Assembly: GCF_009498525.1 (NCBI RefSeq)
Contig: NZ_QSNT01000007.1
Span: forward strand, 62,001-126,000
DNA length: 64,000 bases
Direction: 5' to 3'
From: Rhizobium sp. ICMP 5592
GTDB taxonomy: Bacteria; Pseudomonadota; Alphaproteobacteria; Rhizobiales; Rhizobiaceae
Shown here one piece after another: positions 1-8,817 of the stretch (positions within the stretch are counted from its first letter, which is position 1; every line of letters starts with the position of its first letter). The position numbers were made by a program, and so were the translations under genes. The notes below the pieces were generated by a model that had not been told where the DNA came from, searched no databases, and saw only the letters and a list, made by a program, of their open reading frames with translations.

Positions 1-260
1 CCGCGCGCCTCGGCCTGTCGGCAACCGAGGCCGGCGACGCGGTGCGGACTTTTCTGCAACTGATGAACATCCAGCTTCTGGCCATTCCGCCGCGCGCCGC
101 CTTTCTCGCGGTCGAAGCATATGACCGTTTCGGCGAGGGCCGCCATCCGGCGGCGCTCAGCCTTGGTGATTGCACGACCTATGCCTGCGCGCGCTATTAT
201 CGCCAGCCACTATTGTCGAAAGGCGACCAATTCAGCCGGACCGATATCGAGGTGGCCTAG
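1..260 (+). CDS. PIN-domain toxin (VapC family), 5' end outside window
   Basis: Only the last 85 codons are present, in the frame beginning at base 3; the start lies left of the window. The tail carries the VapC signature: a basic FGEGRHPAALSLGDC stretch with the conserved Asp, an alanine/tyrosine helix, then PLLSKGDQFSRTDI. In this family these residues complete the acidic Mg-binding site of a PIN ribonuclease that cleaves RNA and is held inactive by a partner antitoxin. The antitoxin would be expected just upstream and cannot be seen. It converges on the next gene with a gap of about 23 bp. Family assignment is firm; RNA target unknown. Confidence 0.8.
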   Translation, partial: ARLGLSATEAGDAVRTFLQLMNIQLLAIPPRAAFLAVEAYDRFGEGRHPAALSLGDCTTYACARYYRQPLLSKGDQFSRTDIEVA

Positions 261-283
261 GCCACCCGATGCAATAGTGCCGA

Positions 284-589
284 TCAGGGGCAAAGCGAGG
301 CTGAGCCTGCGGTATACGAGTTCGAGCGTGCGCCCACTGAGTTCGGTGCCGCGGCGCATTGCAGCCGGGAGATGGAATCGCCGGCGCGGATCGGACCGGT
401 CACCGAAGGGTCGGTGTTGATCGTGCCATCGGGCAGGATCGCGTCCTTCGAGTGGTCAATATTGCCGACATCGGCCTGAACGGCGTCGACCTTGAGCCGC
501 TTGGGGTGATGCTTGTGCACCGGTTCCGCCCAAGCCGTGCTGGACATGCCGATGACGAGAGCCGAAATAGCGAGAGTTTTGAGCAGCAT
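284..589 (-). CDS. Small exported protein of unknown function
   Basis: 101 residues. The N-terminus MLLKTLAISALVIGMSSTAWA is a clear Sec signal peptide with an AWA cleavage site, followed by a His/Lys-rich segment (EPVHKHHPKRLK) that could touch metal or an acidic surface. The mature chain is about 80 residues with no recognizable domain. An excellent ribosome site (AGGAGG, 7 bases before the ATG) makes this a real gene rather than a GC shadow. It stands alone between the VapC remnant and the MFS gene. I do not recognise the family; periplasmic or secreted location is inferred from the signal peptide alone. Confidence 0.7.
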   Translation of the reverse strand: MLLKTLAISALVIGMSSTAWAEPVHKHHPKRLKVDAVQADVGNIDHSKDAILPDGTINTDPSVTGPIRAGDSISRLQCAAAPNSVGARSNSYTAGSASLCP

Positions 590-692
590 GAGACTGCCTC
601 CTATGGGAGTTGAAGCCCTATCTATATGGGGCTAGGCGCGCCGATTTACAGCGGTGGGTAGACCAAATATCGCAGGAGTTTGAGCGACCAGA

Positions 693-2132
693 TCACGCCT
701 TGATTTTATGCCGCGACACCTCCGCGCCGGCATCGTGCCGCAGGCTGAGAAAGCGCAGCGACGAGACGGCGCCGATCAGGGCGATCATCAGGAAAGCCCA
801 GCGAAAATCGATGAGGGAGAGCGTCTCGCCACCATGAAAGGTGCGCGAGAGATTGAGCACGGCGGCAGCAACGGCAACGCCGAGCAGCAACGAGACCTGT
901 TGCAGCATACTCGACAGGGTCGAGGCTGAGCTACGTTGCGACGCGTGGATATCGGCAAAGCCGAGCGTATTCAGCGCGGTAAAATTCATCGAGCGCGACA
1001 GGCCGGCGGCAAGCAGCAGACAGTAGATCAGCCAGTTGGAGGTTGACGGCGACAGCAGCGCGAAGCAGCCGATGCTGACCGACGAGATCAGGCCATTGAC
1101 CACGAGCACGTTGCGGAAGCCGAAGGTTTTAAGCGTCTGCGTCGTGATCGCCTTCATGCCGAGATTGCCGGCGAAATAGAAGAGCAGATAGGTGCCGGCG
1201 TCGATCGCCGTCAGCCCAAAACCCACCTGGAAGAGCAGCGGCAAGAGAAAGGGCGTGGCGTTGATCGCCAGACGGCTCGCCGTGCCGGCCGAAAGCGTCG
1301 ACATGGCGAAGGTCTGGACCTTGAAGGCGGAGAGATCGAGCAGCGGCGCGTCGACCCGCATGAAATGCCGGGTGGCGATGACGGAAAACACCGCACCGGC
1401 GGCAATCAGCCCAACGCTGACCGCCAGGCCCGTTGTCCCCTGCACGACGAATTCGAGGCCGGCGAGCATGAAGGTCAGCCCCGCAGCTGATTGGAAGAAG
1501 CCAATGAGGTCGAGCCGCGCCACCTTCTCCTCGCGCTGGTCCGGCACGAAGCGCAGGACAAGGACGAGTCCGATAATGCCGATCGGGATATTGATCAGAA
1601 AGTTCCAGTGCCAGCTCAGATAGGTGGTGATGAAGCTGCCAAGGATAGGACCGATGACGGGCGCCGTCAGCGCCGGCCAGGTGATCATCGACATGGCATG
1701 CACCAGATCGGACTTGCGGGCGTTTTTCAGCACGATGATGCGGCCGACTGGCGTCATCAGCGCGCTGCCGATGCCCTGCACCGCGCGGGCGATGACAAAT
1801 TCCGTAAGATTGCCGGAGAGACCGCAAAACAGCGAGGCGACCGTGAAGAGGGTGATGGATGCCAGGAACACCCGCCGGGCGCCATAGCGATCCCCCGCCC
1901 AGCCGGCCAGCGGCACGAAGGCCGCCATGGTAAGCAGATAGACCGTGATGCCGATGCTCATCGACACCGGCTCGATGCCGAATGTCCTGGCCATCTGCGG
2001 CAGCGACGTCGTGACGATCGTGCCGTCCAATATCTGCATGAAGAAGGCGACGGCAACGACGAAAGCGATGATGCGGGATTGCCGGCCGAAACTTTCCTCG
2101 GAAGGCTGCTCTGTAGTCTGAACGACGGTCAT
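693..2132 (-). CDS. MFS multidrug exporter, DHA2 (EmrB/QacA) type
   Basis: 479 residues from the chosen ATG at 2132. An in-frame ATG at 2225 would add 31 residues with no membrane character and is disfavoured. The protein is hydrophobic throughout, consistent with the roughly 14 membrane segments of the DHA2 group. Visible signatures: LDGTIVTTSLPQMA at the end of helix 1, motif A GDRYGARR in the first cytoplasmic loop, and the antiporter motif C region APVIGPILGSF in helix 5. This family exports drugs or other amphiphiles against protons across the inner membrane. No membrane-fusion partner (EmrA) is adjacent, so it probably works alone. Substrate unknown. It lies 165 bp downstream of the sulfite-oxidase-like gene, same strand. 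Confidence 0.88.
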   Translation of the reverse strand: MTVVQTTEQPSEESFGRQSRIIAFVVAVAFFMQILDGTIVTTSLPQMARTFGIEPVSMSIGITVYLLTMAAFVPLAGWAGDRYGARRVFLASITLFTVASLFCGLSGNLTEFVIARAVQGIGSALMTPVGRIIVLKNARKSDLVHAMSMITWPALTAPVIGPILGSFITTYLSWHWNFLINIPIGIIGLVLVLRFVPDQREEKVARLDLIGFFQSAAGLTFMLAGLEFVVQGTTGLAVSVGLIAAGAVFSVIATRHFMRVDAPLLDLSAFKVQTFAMSTLSAGTASRLAINATPFLLPLLFQVGFGLTAIDAGTYLLFYFAGNLGMKAITTQTLKTFGFRNVLVVNGLISSVSIGCFALLSPSTSNWLIYCLLLAAGLSRSMNFTALNTLGFADIHASQRSSASTLSSMLQQVSLLLGVAVAAAVLNLSRTFHGGETLSLIDFRWAFLMIALIGAVSSLRFLSLRHDAGAEVSRHKIKA

Positions 2133-2297
2133 GACATGGGATTTCGGGGATGGTGTTATGGATAGCCGGGCATGCCCGACAGCAATCATATGATCAATGC
2201 ATACGCCCATCGCCGCCGGTTGCAAAGCCGCAATCGAACCCCGGAGCCATTAAAAAGATGCCCGATCCCATAAGAAAGACGGTCGGGGACGGCGACC

Positions 2298-2960
2298 TCA
2301 ATCGTCGGAATATCGCTGCTCGCGCCAGGGATCGCCATATATGTGATAGCCGTTCTTCTCCCAGAAGCCGGCCCTGTCGGCACCGATGAGCTCGATGCGG
2401 CTCAGCCACTTGGCACTTTTCCAGAAATAGAGATGTGGCACGACGAGACGCATTGGCCCGCCATGTTCGCGAGTCAACGGCTGACTTTCCCAGGCGGTGG
2501 CGAGGATCGCGTCTTCGGCGGCAAAATCGGCAAGCGGCAGGTTGGTGGTGTAGCCGTCATAGCTGGTCAGCAGCACATGATGCGCCTCGTCCGTCGGCAT
2601 GGCGAGATCAAGCAGATCGCGCGTCGAAACCCCTTCCCAGCGGTTGTCGTAACGCGACCATGTCGTGACACAATGGATGTCGCTGACCTTGCTGCTTTGC
2701 TCTATCGCCTGGAAAGCGACCCAATCGAGACTGAGCCGCTTTTCCACGAAGCCGAACACATCGAGCCGCCAGCTCGACAGTGACACTTGCGGCTGCTCGC
2801 CGAGATCGAGCACCGGCCAGTTCTTGACCAGATGCTGCCCCGGCGGCAAACGCTCCGTTTCCGGCCGGCTGATACGCCCGGTCAAAAACTTGCCCTCGGC
2901 CGCCCAGCGGCGCTTGGAGGTGGTGAGCTTGCTGTCGGTGGGGATCTGATCGTCGCTCAT
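2298..2960 (-). CDS. Sulfite oxidase-like molybdopterin protein (cytosolic)
   Basis: 220 residues starting at MSDDQIPTDSK, with AGGGA in front of the ATG at 2960; an upstream in-frame ATG (2987) has no such support. It is a single oxidoreductase molybdopterin-binding (SUOX) domain. The molybdenum-ligating cysteine is expected at Cys97 in DIHCVTTWSR, and the C-terminal KSAKW and GYHIYGDPWREQRY segments are typical of the small bacterial homologues. Unlike MsrP/YedY there is no Tat signal and no heme-subunit gene next door, so it is probably cytoplasmic. Substrate is not known for this subgroup; a methionine-sulfoxide or sulfite role would be a guess. Family confident, function open. Confidence 0.85.
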   Translation of the reverse strand: MSDDQIPTDSKLTTSKRRWAAEGKFLTGRISRPETERLPPGQHLVKNWPVLDLGEQPQVSLSSWRLDVFGFVEKRLSLDWVAFQAIEQSSKVSDIHCVTTWSRYDNRWEGVSTRDLLDLAMPTDEAHHVLLTSYDGYTTNLPLADFAAEDAILATAWESQPLTREHGGPMRLVVPHLYFWKSAKWLSRIELIGADRAGFWEKNGYHIYGDPWREQRYSDD

Positions 2961-3087
2961 CGAGGCATCCCTTTTGCTGTGAGGCAATAGGATATCGGAG
3001 GCCGGCAGGTGTCAAGACATCGAGCAACGCCGGTGGCGTCATCGCGAACAGAGTGCTATGGCCCGGAAAACACGGCGAGGGGCTAAC

Positions 3088-3648
3088 TTGAACACCGATA
3101 CGACATCCGTTCGCGAGATCAGATATTCCAGATCCAGCTTCAAGATTGTGATCGCCATCTATTGTCTGCTGGCCATCGGACTTGCGGCCATATTGATGCG
3201 CGCTGGCGTAGGGCGCTTCTACACGGTCATCGGCCTGTTGCCGCTGGCCCTATTCATCGCCTTCATCATATATGAATATTTTCGCCGCGACTTCTTGACG
3301 CCGGTGATAACGATTGGCCCTCAAGGCATTCAGGATATCCGGGTTGCCGCCGGCTTTATCCCATGGGGGTGCATGGATGGCGTGATTTTCGCTGGCTTAA
3401 ACCCAAGAATGGCGAAGGCCGCGACCATATTTCTGAGCCCGGAGAGCAAGAATATACTGAGTACCGATCTCGTCGCGAAAGTCTGGAAGGGCTCGAAACG
3501 TTCACGCCCCCGCCTGGTTTTGATACGGCGCGGTCAATTCGATACACGATTCAAAGAAATTACCGCCGCGATCGATCTCTACTATCGTGTCTACAAAGCG
3601 AGAGCGCAGAACGCCGAAATCGCTCGGGAGCAGCATGCGCCGGCTTAG
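3088..3648 (+). CDS. Small membrane protein with PH-like C-terminal domain (STM3941-like)
   Basis: 186 residues from the TTG at 3088, which has GAGGGG five bases upstream; an in-frame ATG at 3058 would add ten residues but has no ribosome site. Two adjacent membrane helices (IVIAIYCLLAIGLAAILM and FYTVIGLLPLALFIAFII) are followed by about 100 soluble residues with the pattern TIGPQGIQD…IPW…V, then a long basic C-terminus. That resembles the STM3941-type proteins with a PH-like fold. Base composition is visibly lower in GC than its neighbours, which hints at transfer. Its stop codon overlaps the stop of hutD on the other strand (shared TTAG). Function unknown. Confidence 0.65.
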   Translation: MNTDTTSVREIRYSRSSFKIVIAIYCLLAIGLAAILMRAGVGRFYTVIGLLPLALFIAFIIYEYFRRDFLTPVITIGPQGIQDIRVAAGFIPWGCMDGVIFAGLNPRMAKAATIFLSPESKNILSTDLVAKVWKGSKRSRPRLVLIRRGQFDTRFKEITAAIDLYYRVYKARAQNAEIAREQHAPA

Positions 3649-4220
3649 GTCGCCTTGATCTCAATCAGGAAGACGCCTGCCGAGCCCGAAAGCACGATGC
3701 GCCTTCCGCTTGTCTCGCCTATAACAGCGCAATCGCGGGCGGATAGCGAAAAACTCTCATCAGCATTGTCGATCCGAAGGCTGCCCTGATCGCAGAGAAG
3801 GAGCGCGATGCCGGTACGCAATTGCAGCTCCATGCGCCCATCGACGGCACGTCGCTTGACGGAATGAACATACCGCCCCCGCCGCGTCATCACATTGAGG
3901 TCGGTGATCGTACCATCAACCAAGGTTGCCGATGTCGGCGCGTCCGCGGCAAAGGGTAGCGGATCGCTCTCCTGCGTCAGGAGCACAGGCTCGCGTCCCT
4001 CGATGAAGAGCGTCATGCCCTCGCCTTCGAGGATCGATAGCGTACGATCAATGCCGGGAAAGACCGAGAACGGCCCATCCGTGGCAACGGTTGCCATGCT
4101 GACGCGCCAGTCGAAATCGGCAAGCCCCGCGCCGTCGGGCGAAACGGCGATTTCCACCGTTTCACCGCCGCCGTTTTTCCAGGGCATGCGCTTGTAGTCG
4201 CTGGCGCGCAATATCCGCAT
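3645..4220 (-). CDS. hutD: HutD family protein (histidine utilization accessory)
   Basis: 191 residues starting MRILRASDYKRMPWKNGGGET, the characteristic HutD opening; the ATG at 4220 lies five bases past the hutU stop. HutD is a bicupin; in Pseudomonas it is proposed to bind a histidine breakdown product and limit hut expression, but it is not an enzyme of the pathway. The conserved W-K-N-G-G-G-x-T block and the DFDWRVSMATV strand are intact, and the length matches the family. It is the last gene of the leftward hutI-hutH-hutU-hutD operon. It ends against a convergent membrane-protein gene with overlapping stop codons, so there is no room for a terminator between them. Confidence 0.92.
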   Translation of the reverse strand: MRILRASDYKRMPWKNGGGETVEIAVSPDGAGLADFDWRVSMATVATDGPFSVFPGIDRTLSILEGEGMTLFIEGREPVLLTQESDPLPFAADAPTSATLVDGTITDLNVMTRRGRYVHSVKRRAVDGRMELQLRTGIALLLCDQGSLRIDNADESFSLSARDCAVIGETSGRRIVLSGSAGVFLIEIKAT

Positions 4221-4225
4221 GGAGA

Positions 4226-5911
4226 TCAGTTCCCTAGGATGCCCGGCAGCCGCAGACCCTTGTCCTTGGCGCAATCGATCGCGATGTCATAGCCGGCATC
4301 GGCGTGGCGCATGACGCCAGTGGCCGGGTCGTTCCATAGCACGCGTTCGATGCGACGCGCCGCGTCGTCGGTGCCATCGGCGCAGATGACCATGCCGGAG
4401 TGCTGGGAGAAGCCCATGCCGACGCCGCCGCCGTGATGCAGCGACACCCAGGTGGCGCCGGATGCGGTGTTGAGCAGAGCGTTCAAGAGCGGCCAGTCGG
4501 AGACGGCATCCGAGCCGTCCTTCATCGCTTCCGTCTCGCGGTTCGGCGAGGCGACGGAGCCGGAATCGAGATGGTCGCGGCCGATGACGACAGGAGCCTT
4601 CAGCTCGCCGTTCTTGACCATTTCGTTGAAGGCAAGGCCGAGACGTTCACGGTCGCCGAGGCCGACCCAGCAAATGCGCGCCGGCAGGCCCTGGAAGGCG
4701 ATGCGCTCGCGCGCCATGTCCAGCCAGTTGTGCAGATGGGTATTGCCGGGGGTGAGCTCCTTCACCTTGGCGTCGGTTTTGTAGATATCTTCCGGATCGC
4801 CGGAGAGCGCCGCCCAACGGAAGGGGCCGATGCCGCGGCAGAACAGCGGGCGGATATAGGCCGGCACGAAGCCGGGGAAGGCGAAGGCGTTTTCAAAACC
4901 TTCTTCCTTGGCGACCTGGCGGATATTATTGCCATAGTCGAGCGTCGGCACGCCGGCGTCCCAGAAGGCGACCATGGCCTCGACATGCACCTTCATCGAG
5001 GCGCGGGCGGCGGCTTCGACAGCCTTTGGATCGCTCTCGCGCTTGGCCTTGTGTTCGGCCACTGTCCAGCCGAGTGGCAGGTAGCCGTTCAGCGGATCAT
5101 GCGCCGAGGTCTGGTCGGTGACGATATCGGGGCGCGGGCCGCCGGCCTTCATGCGCTTGACCAGTTCCGGGAAGATTTCGGCGGCGTTGCCGAGCAGGCC
5201 CACCGATTTGGCTTCGCCGGCCTTGGTCCAGCGGTCGATCATCTCGAGCGCTTCGTCGAGGCTCGTTGCCTTCTCGTCGACATAGCGGGTGCGTAGGCGG
5301 AAATCGATGCGGGTCTCGTCGCTCTCGACAGCAAGGCAGCAGGCGCCGGCCATGACGGCCGCCAGCGGCTGTGCGCCGCCCATGCCACCGAGGCCGCCGG
5401 TTAGGATCCACTTGCCCTTGAGGCTGCCGTTATAATGCTGACGGCCAGCTTCCACGAAAGTTTCATAAGTGCCCTGCACGATGCCCTGCGTGCCGATATA
5501 GATCCACGAGCCGGCGGTCATCTGCCCGTACATGGCGAGACCCTTCTTATCCAGCTCGTTGAAGTGATCCCAGGTCGCCCAATGGGGTACAAGGTTGGAG
5601 TTGGCGATCAGCACGCGCGGCGCATCCTTGTGGGTGCGGAACACGCCGACCGGCTTGCCGGACTGCACCAGCAATGTCTCGTCTTCGTTCAGCGTTTTCA
5701 ACGTCGCGGCGATGCGGTCGAAATCCTCCCAGGTGCGGGCGGCGCGGCCGATGCCGCCGTAAACGACCAGTTCGTTCGGATTTTCCGCAACATCGGGATC
5801 GAGATTGTTCATCAGCATCCGCAGCGGTGCTTCGGTCATCCAGCTCTTGGCGTTGAGCTCCGGACCTTGAGGAGCGCGGATTTCGCGGATGTTATGGCGT
5901 GGATTGGTCAT
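4226..5911 (-). CDS. hutU: Urocanate hydratase (urocanase)
   Basis: 561 residues, normal length. It converts urocanate to 4-imidazolone-5-propionate, the second step of histidine catabolism, using tightly bound NAD as an electrophile. Visible landmarks: the glycine-rich NAD site GGLGGMGGAQPLA, the active-site region FCRGIGPFRWAALSGDPEDI with its conserved cysteine, and the C-terminal SLHHGGGVGMGFSQHSGMV block. The start MTNPRHNIREIRAPQG matches the usual N-terminus. The gene begins one base after the hutH stop and ends five bases before hutD, so it is translationally linked to both. Cytoplasmic. Confidence 0.97.
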   Translation of the reverse strand: MTNPRHNIREIRAPQGPELNAKSWMTEAPLRMLMNNLDPDVAENPNELVVYGGIGRAARTWEDFDRIAATLKTLNEDETLLVQSGKPVGVFRTHKDAPRVLIANSNLVPHWATWDHFNELDKKGLAMYGQMTAGSWIYIGTQGIVQGTYETFVEAGRQHYNGSLKGKWILTGGLGGMGGAQPLAAVMAGACCLAVESDETRIDFRLRTRYVDEKATSLDEALEMIDRWTKAGEAKSVGLLGNAAEIFPELVKRMKAGGPRPDIVTDQTSAHDPLNGYLPLGWTVAEHKAKRESDPKAVEAAARASMKVHVEAMVAFWDAGVPTLDYGNNIRQVAKEEGFENAFAFPGFVPAYIRPLFCRGIGPFRWAALSGDPEDIYKTDAKVKELTPGNTHLHNWLDMARERIAFQGLPARICWVGLGDRERLGLAFNEMVKNGELKAPVVIGRDHLDSGSVASPNRETEAMKDGSDAVSDWPLLNALLNTASGATWVSLHHGGGVGMGFSQHSGMVICADGTDDAARRIERVLWNDPATGVMRHADAGYDIAIDCAKDKGLRLPGILGN

Positions 5912-5912
5912 G

Positions 5913-7448
5913 TCATATCTCCAGGGAAGGCAGAATATCGGCGGATACGGATGTGTTGAGCGCGCCGGAGGCGACGAGGTCGCTGGCGGCCTTGAGGTCG
6001 TTTGCCATGTAGCGGTCTACATCGAGCGTCGGCACGACGCTGCGAATGGTGGCGATGGCAAGGGTCAGCTCGGGGCTGGTGGTCAGCGGCGCGCGAAATT
6101 CGACACCCTGCGCCGCCGTCAGCGCCTCGATGCCGACGATGCCAAAAAGATTGTCGGTCATCTGCAACAGGCGGCGTGCGCCATGGCAGGCCATGGACAC
6201 ATGGTCTTCCTGATTGGCCGACGTCGGCGTCGAATCGACGGAGGCCGGATGCGACATCTGCTTGTTTTCCGACATCAGGGCCGCCGAGGTGACCTCGGCG
6301 ATCATCAGGCCGGAATTCAGACCGGGTTTCTTGGCAAGGAAGGCCGGTAGGCCATAGCTCAGTGCCGGATCGACCAGAAGAGCGATGCGGCGCTGCGAGA
6401 TCGCACCAATCTCGCAGACGGCAATGGCGATCTGGTCGGCCGCAAAAGCGACCGGCTCGGCGTGAAAATTGCCGCCGGAGACGACGGAATTGTCGGAAAG
6501 CACGAGCGGATTGTCTGTGACCGCGTTTGCCTCGATTTCAAGCGTGCGGCCAACGGACCGCAGCAGATCGAGGCAGGCGCCGTCGACCTGCGGCTGGCAA
6601 CGGATGCAATAGGGATCCTGCACCCGTTCGTCGCCCTCGATATGGCTTTCGCGAATGACCGAGCCGGCCAGCAGGCCGCGAAGGGCGGCGGCGGTGTCGA
6701 TCTGGCCCTGATGGCCACGCAGCGTATGAATATCGGGATGGAACGGCGCGGAAGAGCCCATGGCGGCATCCGTCGACATGGCGCCGGTGATCAAGGCCGC
6801 CTGCGCGGCGCGATGGGCGCGGAAGAGGCCGGCCAGCGCGAGCGCGGTCGAGACCTGCGTGCCGTTGATCAGGGCCAGGCCTTCTTTGGCGGCGAGCACG
6901 ACCGGCGTCAGCCCGGCCTTTTCGAGCGCCGCGGCACCATCCAGCCGTTCGCCGGCATAGAAGGCTTCGCCATGACCCATCATCACGGCGGTCATATGGG
7001 CGAGAGGCGCGAGATCGCCGGAAGCACCGACCGAGCCCTTCTCAGGAATAACGGGCGCAACGCCGTTTTCCAGCATGGCTTCGATCAGCCGCACCAGCTC
7101 CAGGCGCACGCCGGAGGCGCCACGGCCGAGCGAGACCAGCTTCAGCGACATGATCAGACGAACGACATTTTCCGGCAGCGGCTGACCGACGCCACAGCAA
7201 TGCGACAGGATGAGATTGCGCTGAAGCGTGGCGACATCGGCGCTGTCGATCTTGATAGACGCCAGTTTGCCGAAGCCGGTGTTGATGCCGTAGACCGGCG
7301 CATTGCCGGCGGCGATTTCGGCTATACGGGCGGCGGCCTTGAGGATACCCGCATCGAAGGAGGCATCGAGCTTGGCCGGCTCGCCGGTCCAGTAGATGGC
7401 GGCCAGCTGTTTCAGCGAAACGGAGCCGGGATGGAGAGTAACGGTCAT
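5913..7448 (-). CDS. hutH: Histidine ammonia-lyase
   Basis: 511 residues, the standard length, from the ATG at 7448 that overlaps the hutI stop by four bases (ATGA). The enzyme removes ammonia from L-histidine to give urocanate. The self-forming MIO cofactor tripeptide is intact as Ala142-Ser143-Gly144 within GSVGASGDLAPLAH. Tyr53 (YGINTGFG), the NGT motif, the substrate-side Tyr in QDPYCIRCQPQ and the Glu of ANQEDHVSM are all present, so it should be fully active. This contrasts with the paralogue at 11285-12775. Second gene of the leftward hut operon. Confidence 0.97.
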   Translation of the reverse strand: MTVTLHPGSVSLKQLAAIYWTGEPAKLDASFDAGILKAAARIAEIAAGNAPVYGINTGFGKLASIKIDSADVATLQRNLILSHCCGVGQPLPENVVRLIMSLKLVSLGRGASGVRLELVRLIEAMLENGVAPVIPEKGSVGASGDLAPLAHMTAVMMGHGEAFYAGERLDGAAALEKAGLTPVVLAAKEGLALINGTQVSTALALAGLFRAHRAAQAALITGAMSTDAAMGSSAPFHPDIHTLRGHQGQIDTAAALRGLLAGSVIRESHIEGDERVQDPYCIRCQPQVDGACLDLLRSVGRTLEIEANAVTDNPLVLSDNSVVSGGNFHAEPVAFAADQIAIAVCEIGAISQRRIALLVDPALSYGLPAFLAKKPGLNSGLMIAEVTSAALMSENKQMSHPASVDSTPTSANQEDHVSMACHGARRLLQMTDNLFGIVGIEALTAAQGVEFRAPLTTSPELTLAIATIRSVVPTLDVDRYMANDLKAASDLVASGALNTSVSADILPSLEI

Positions 7449-8716
7449 CGATCGAACCTTTCGCCCTTGAAGACGTTGCCCTTGAAAACATGGGCATGAA
7501 GCGGATTGAAGCCGATGCGATAGACAAGCTCGGCCGGGCTTTCGATATTCCAGATGGCGAAATCGGCCGATTTGCCGGCCTCCAGCGTGCCGGTTTCGGC
7601 GAGCAGGCCAAGCGCACGGGCACCTTCGCGGGTAGCGCCCGCGATGCACTCCTCGACCGTCAGGCTGAAAAGGGTCGCGCCCATGTTCATCGTCAAGAGC
7701 ATCGATGTCAAAGGCGAGGTGCCGGGATTGCAGTCGGTGGCGATGGCGATCGGAACGCCGGCCTCGCGCAACGCCTTGACCGGCGGCTTCTGCTTTTCAT
7801 GGATGGCGTAGAAAGCGCCGGGCAGAAGGACAGCCACCGTGCCGGCCGCCGCCATGGCTTCCACGCCGTCCTGATCGAGATATTCGACATGATCGGCAGA
7901 CAGTGCGCCATAGGAGGCGGCAAGCTTGGCGCCGCCGAGATTGGAAAGCTGCTCCGCATGCAGCTTCACCGGAATACCGAGTGACCTCGCCAGATCGAAG
8001 ACGCGGGCGATTTCCGCCGTCGAAAAGGCGATGCCCTCGCAGAAACCGTCGACGGCATCGGCCAGACCTTCGGCATGCGCTTGCTTCAGGCCCGGCAGAA
8101 CGACATCGGTGATGTAGTCGCCATTGCGCCCCTTATAGTCGGCGGGCGTCGCATGCGCGGCAAGATAGGAGGTGACGACACGCACCGGGCGGACCTTTTC
8201 CAACCCGCGGGCAGCCTCCAGCATCTTCAGTTCGGATTCGATGCTGAGGCCATAGCCGGACTTCACCTCGATCGTGGTGACGCCTTCGGCCAGCAGCGTA
8301 TCGAGGCGCGGCAGGGCGGTTTCAATGAGCCCATCGACGGAAAGAGCCCGGGTCGCGTTGACGGAGGAAACGATGCCGCCGCCGGCTCGCGCGATTTCTT
8401 CGTAGCTCGCACCTTGCAGCCGCATTTCGAATTCGCGGGCGCGGTTGCCGCCGTGGATGATATGCGTGTGGCAATCGACGAGACCGGGTGTGACCCAACG
8501 CCCCTCAAGATCGACGCTTTCGGCATTGCCACTGTCAGGCAGATCGCTTTCGTGACCCACGAAAACGATACGGCCATCTTTGGTCAGGATCGCACCCTTC
8601 TCGACAATGCCGAGTCCAGCCTCGCCCTCTTTCAGGGTCGCCAGACGGGCATTGCGCCAAAGGCGGCTCTTGCCACCGGACTTTACGTCATCTTCGGAAA
8701 AATTGTTCCCACGCAT
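7445..8716 (-). CDS. hutI: Imidazolonepropionase
   Basis: 423 residues using the ATG at 8716, preceded by AGGAAAGG; another in-frame ATG at 8737 lacks a ribosome site. It hydrolyses 4-imidazolone-5-propionate to N-formimino-L-glutamate (third pathway step). It is an amidohydrolase-fold metalloenzyme: metal ligands are seen in DCHTHIIHGG, HAEQLSNLGG and IATDCNPGTSP. It is the first gene of the leftward operon, and its promoter region is shared with divergent hutF across a 101-bp gap that contains the HutC-like palindrome. Its end overlaps hutH by four bases. Confidence 0.95.
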   Translation of the reverse strand: MRGNNFSEDDVKSGGKSRLWRNARLATLKEGEAGLGIVEKGAILTKDGRIVFVGHESDLPDSGNAESVDLEGRWVTPGLVDCHTHIIHGGNRAREFEMRLQGASYEEIARAGGGIVSSVNATRALSVDGLIETALPRLDTLLAEGVTTIEVKSGYGLSIESELKMLEAARGLEKVRPVRVVTSYLAAHATPADYKGRNGDYITDVVLPGLKQAHAEGLADAVDGFCEGIAFSTAEIARVFDLARSLGIPVKLHAEQLSNLGGAKLAASYGALSADHVEYLDQDGVEAMAAAGTVAVLLPGAFYAIHEKQKPPVKALREAGVPIAIATDCNPGTSPLTSMLLTMNMGATLFSLTVEECIAGATREGARALGLLAETGTLEAGKSADFAIWNIESPAELVYRIGFNPLHAHVFKGNVFKGERFDR

Positions 8717-8744
8717 CAGCTTTACGCCTTTCCTCATGGGTTCA

Positions 8745-8761
8745 TAATGTATATACATAAT
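8745..8761. promoter_or_regulatory. HutC-type operator between hutI and hutF
   Basis: The perfect palindrome ATGTATATACAT spans 8747-8758 and is extended by partly matching TA/AT flanks to 8745-8761. This agrees with the TGTATATACA core known for HutC repressors of the GntR family. It lies 30 bp upstream of the hutI start and 60 bp upstream of the hutF start, overlapping -10-like CATAAT sequences on both strands, so one bound dimer could silence both directions. hutC itself is encoded 1.5 kb away. No second copy was found before hutC or the hutH paralogue. Confidence 0.7.
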
Positions 8762-8817
8762 AAAAAGCCTGACAAGAGGGATTTTGGACTCGGCATCCAA
8801 AAGGAAAGGGTTGGACC

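Noticed and set aside
2133..2225. 31-residue N-terminal extension of the MFS exporter
   Set aside because: No ribosome site, and the segment is not conserved-looking; family members start close to the first helix.
6462..7499. 345-codon open frame antisense to hutH
   Set aside because: Mirror of the hutH coding sequence, with no start signal or known motif.
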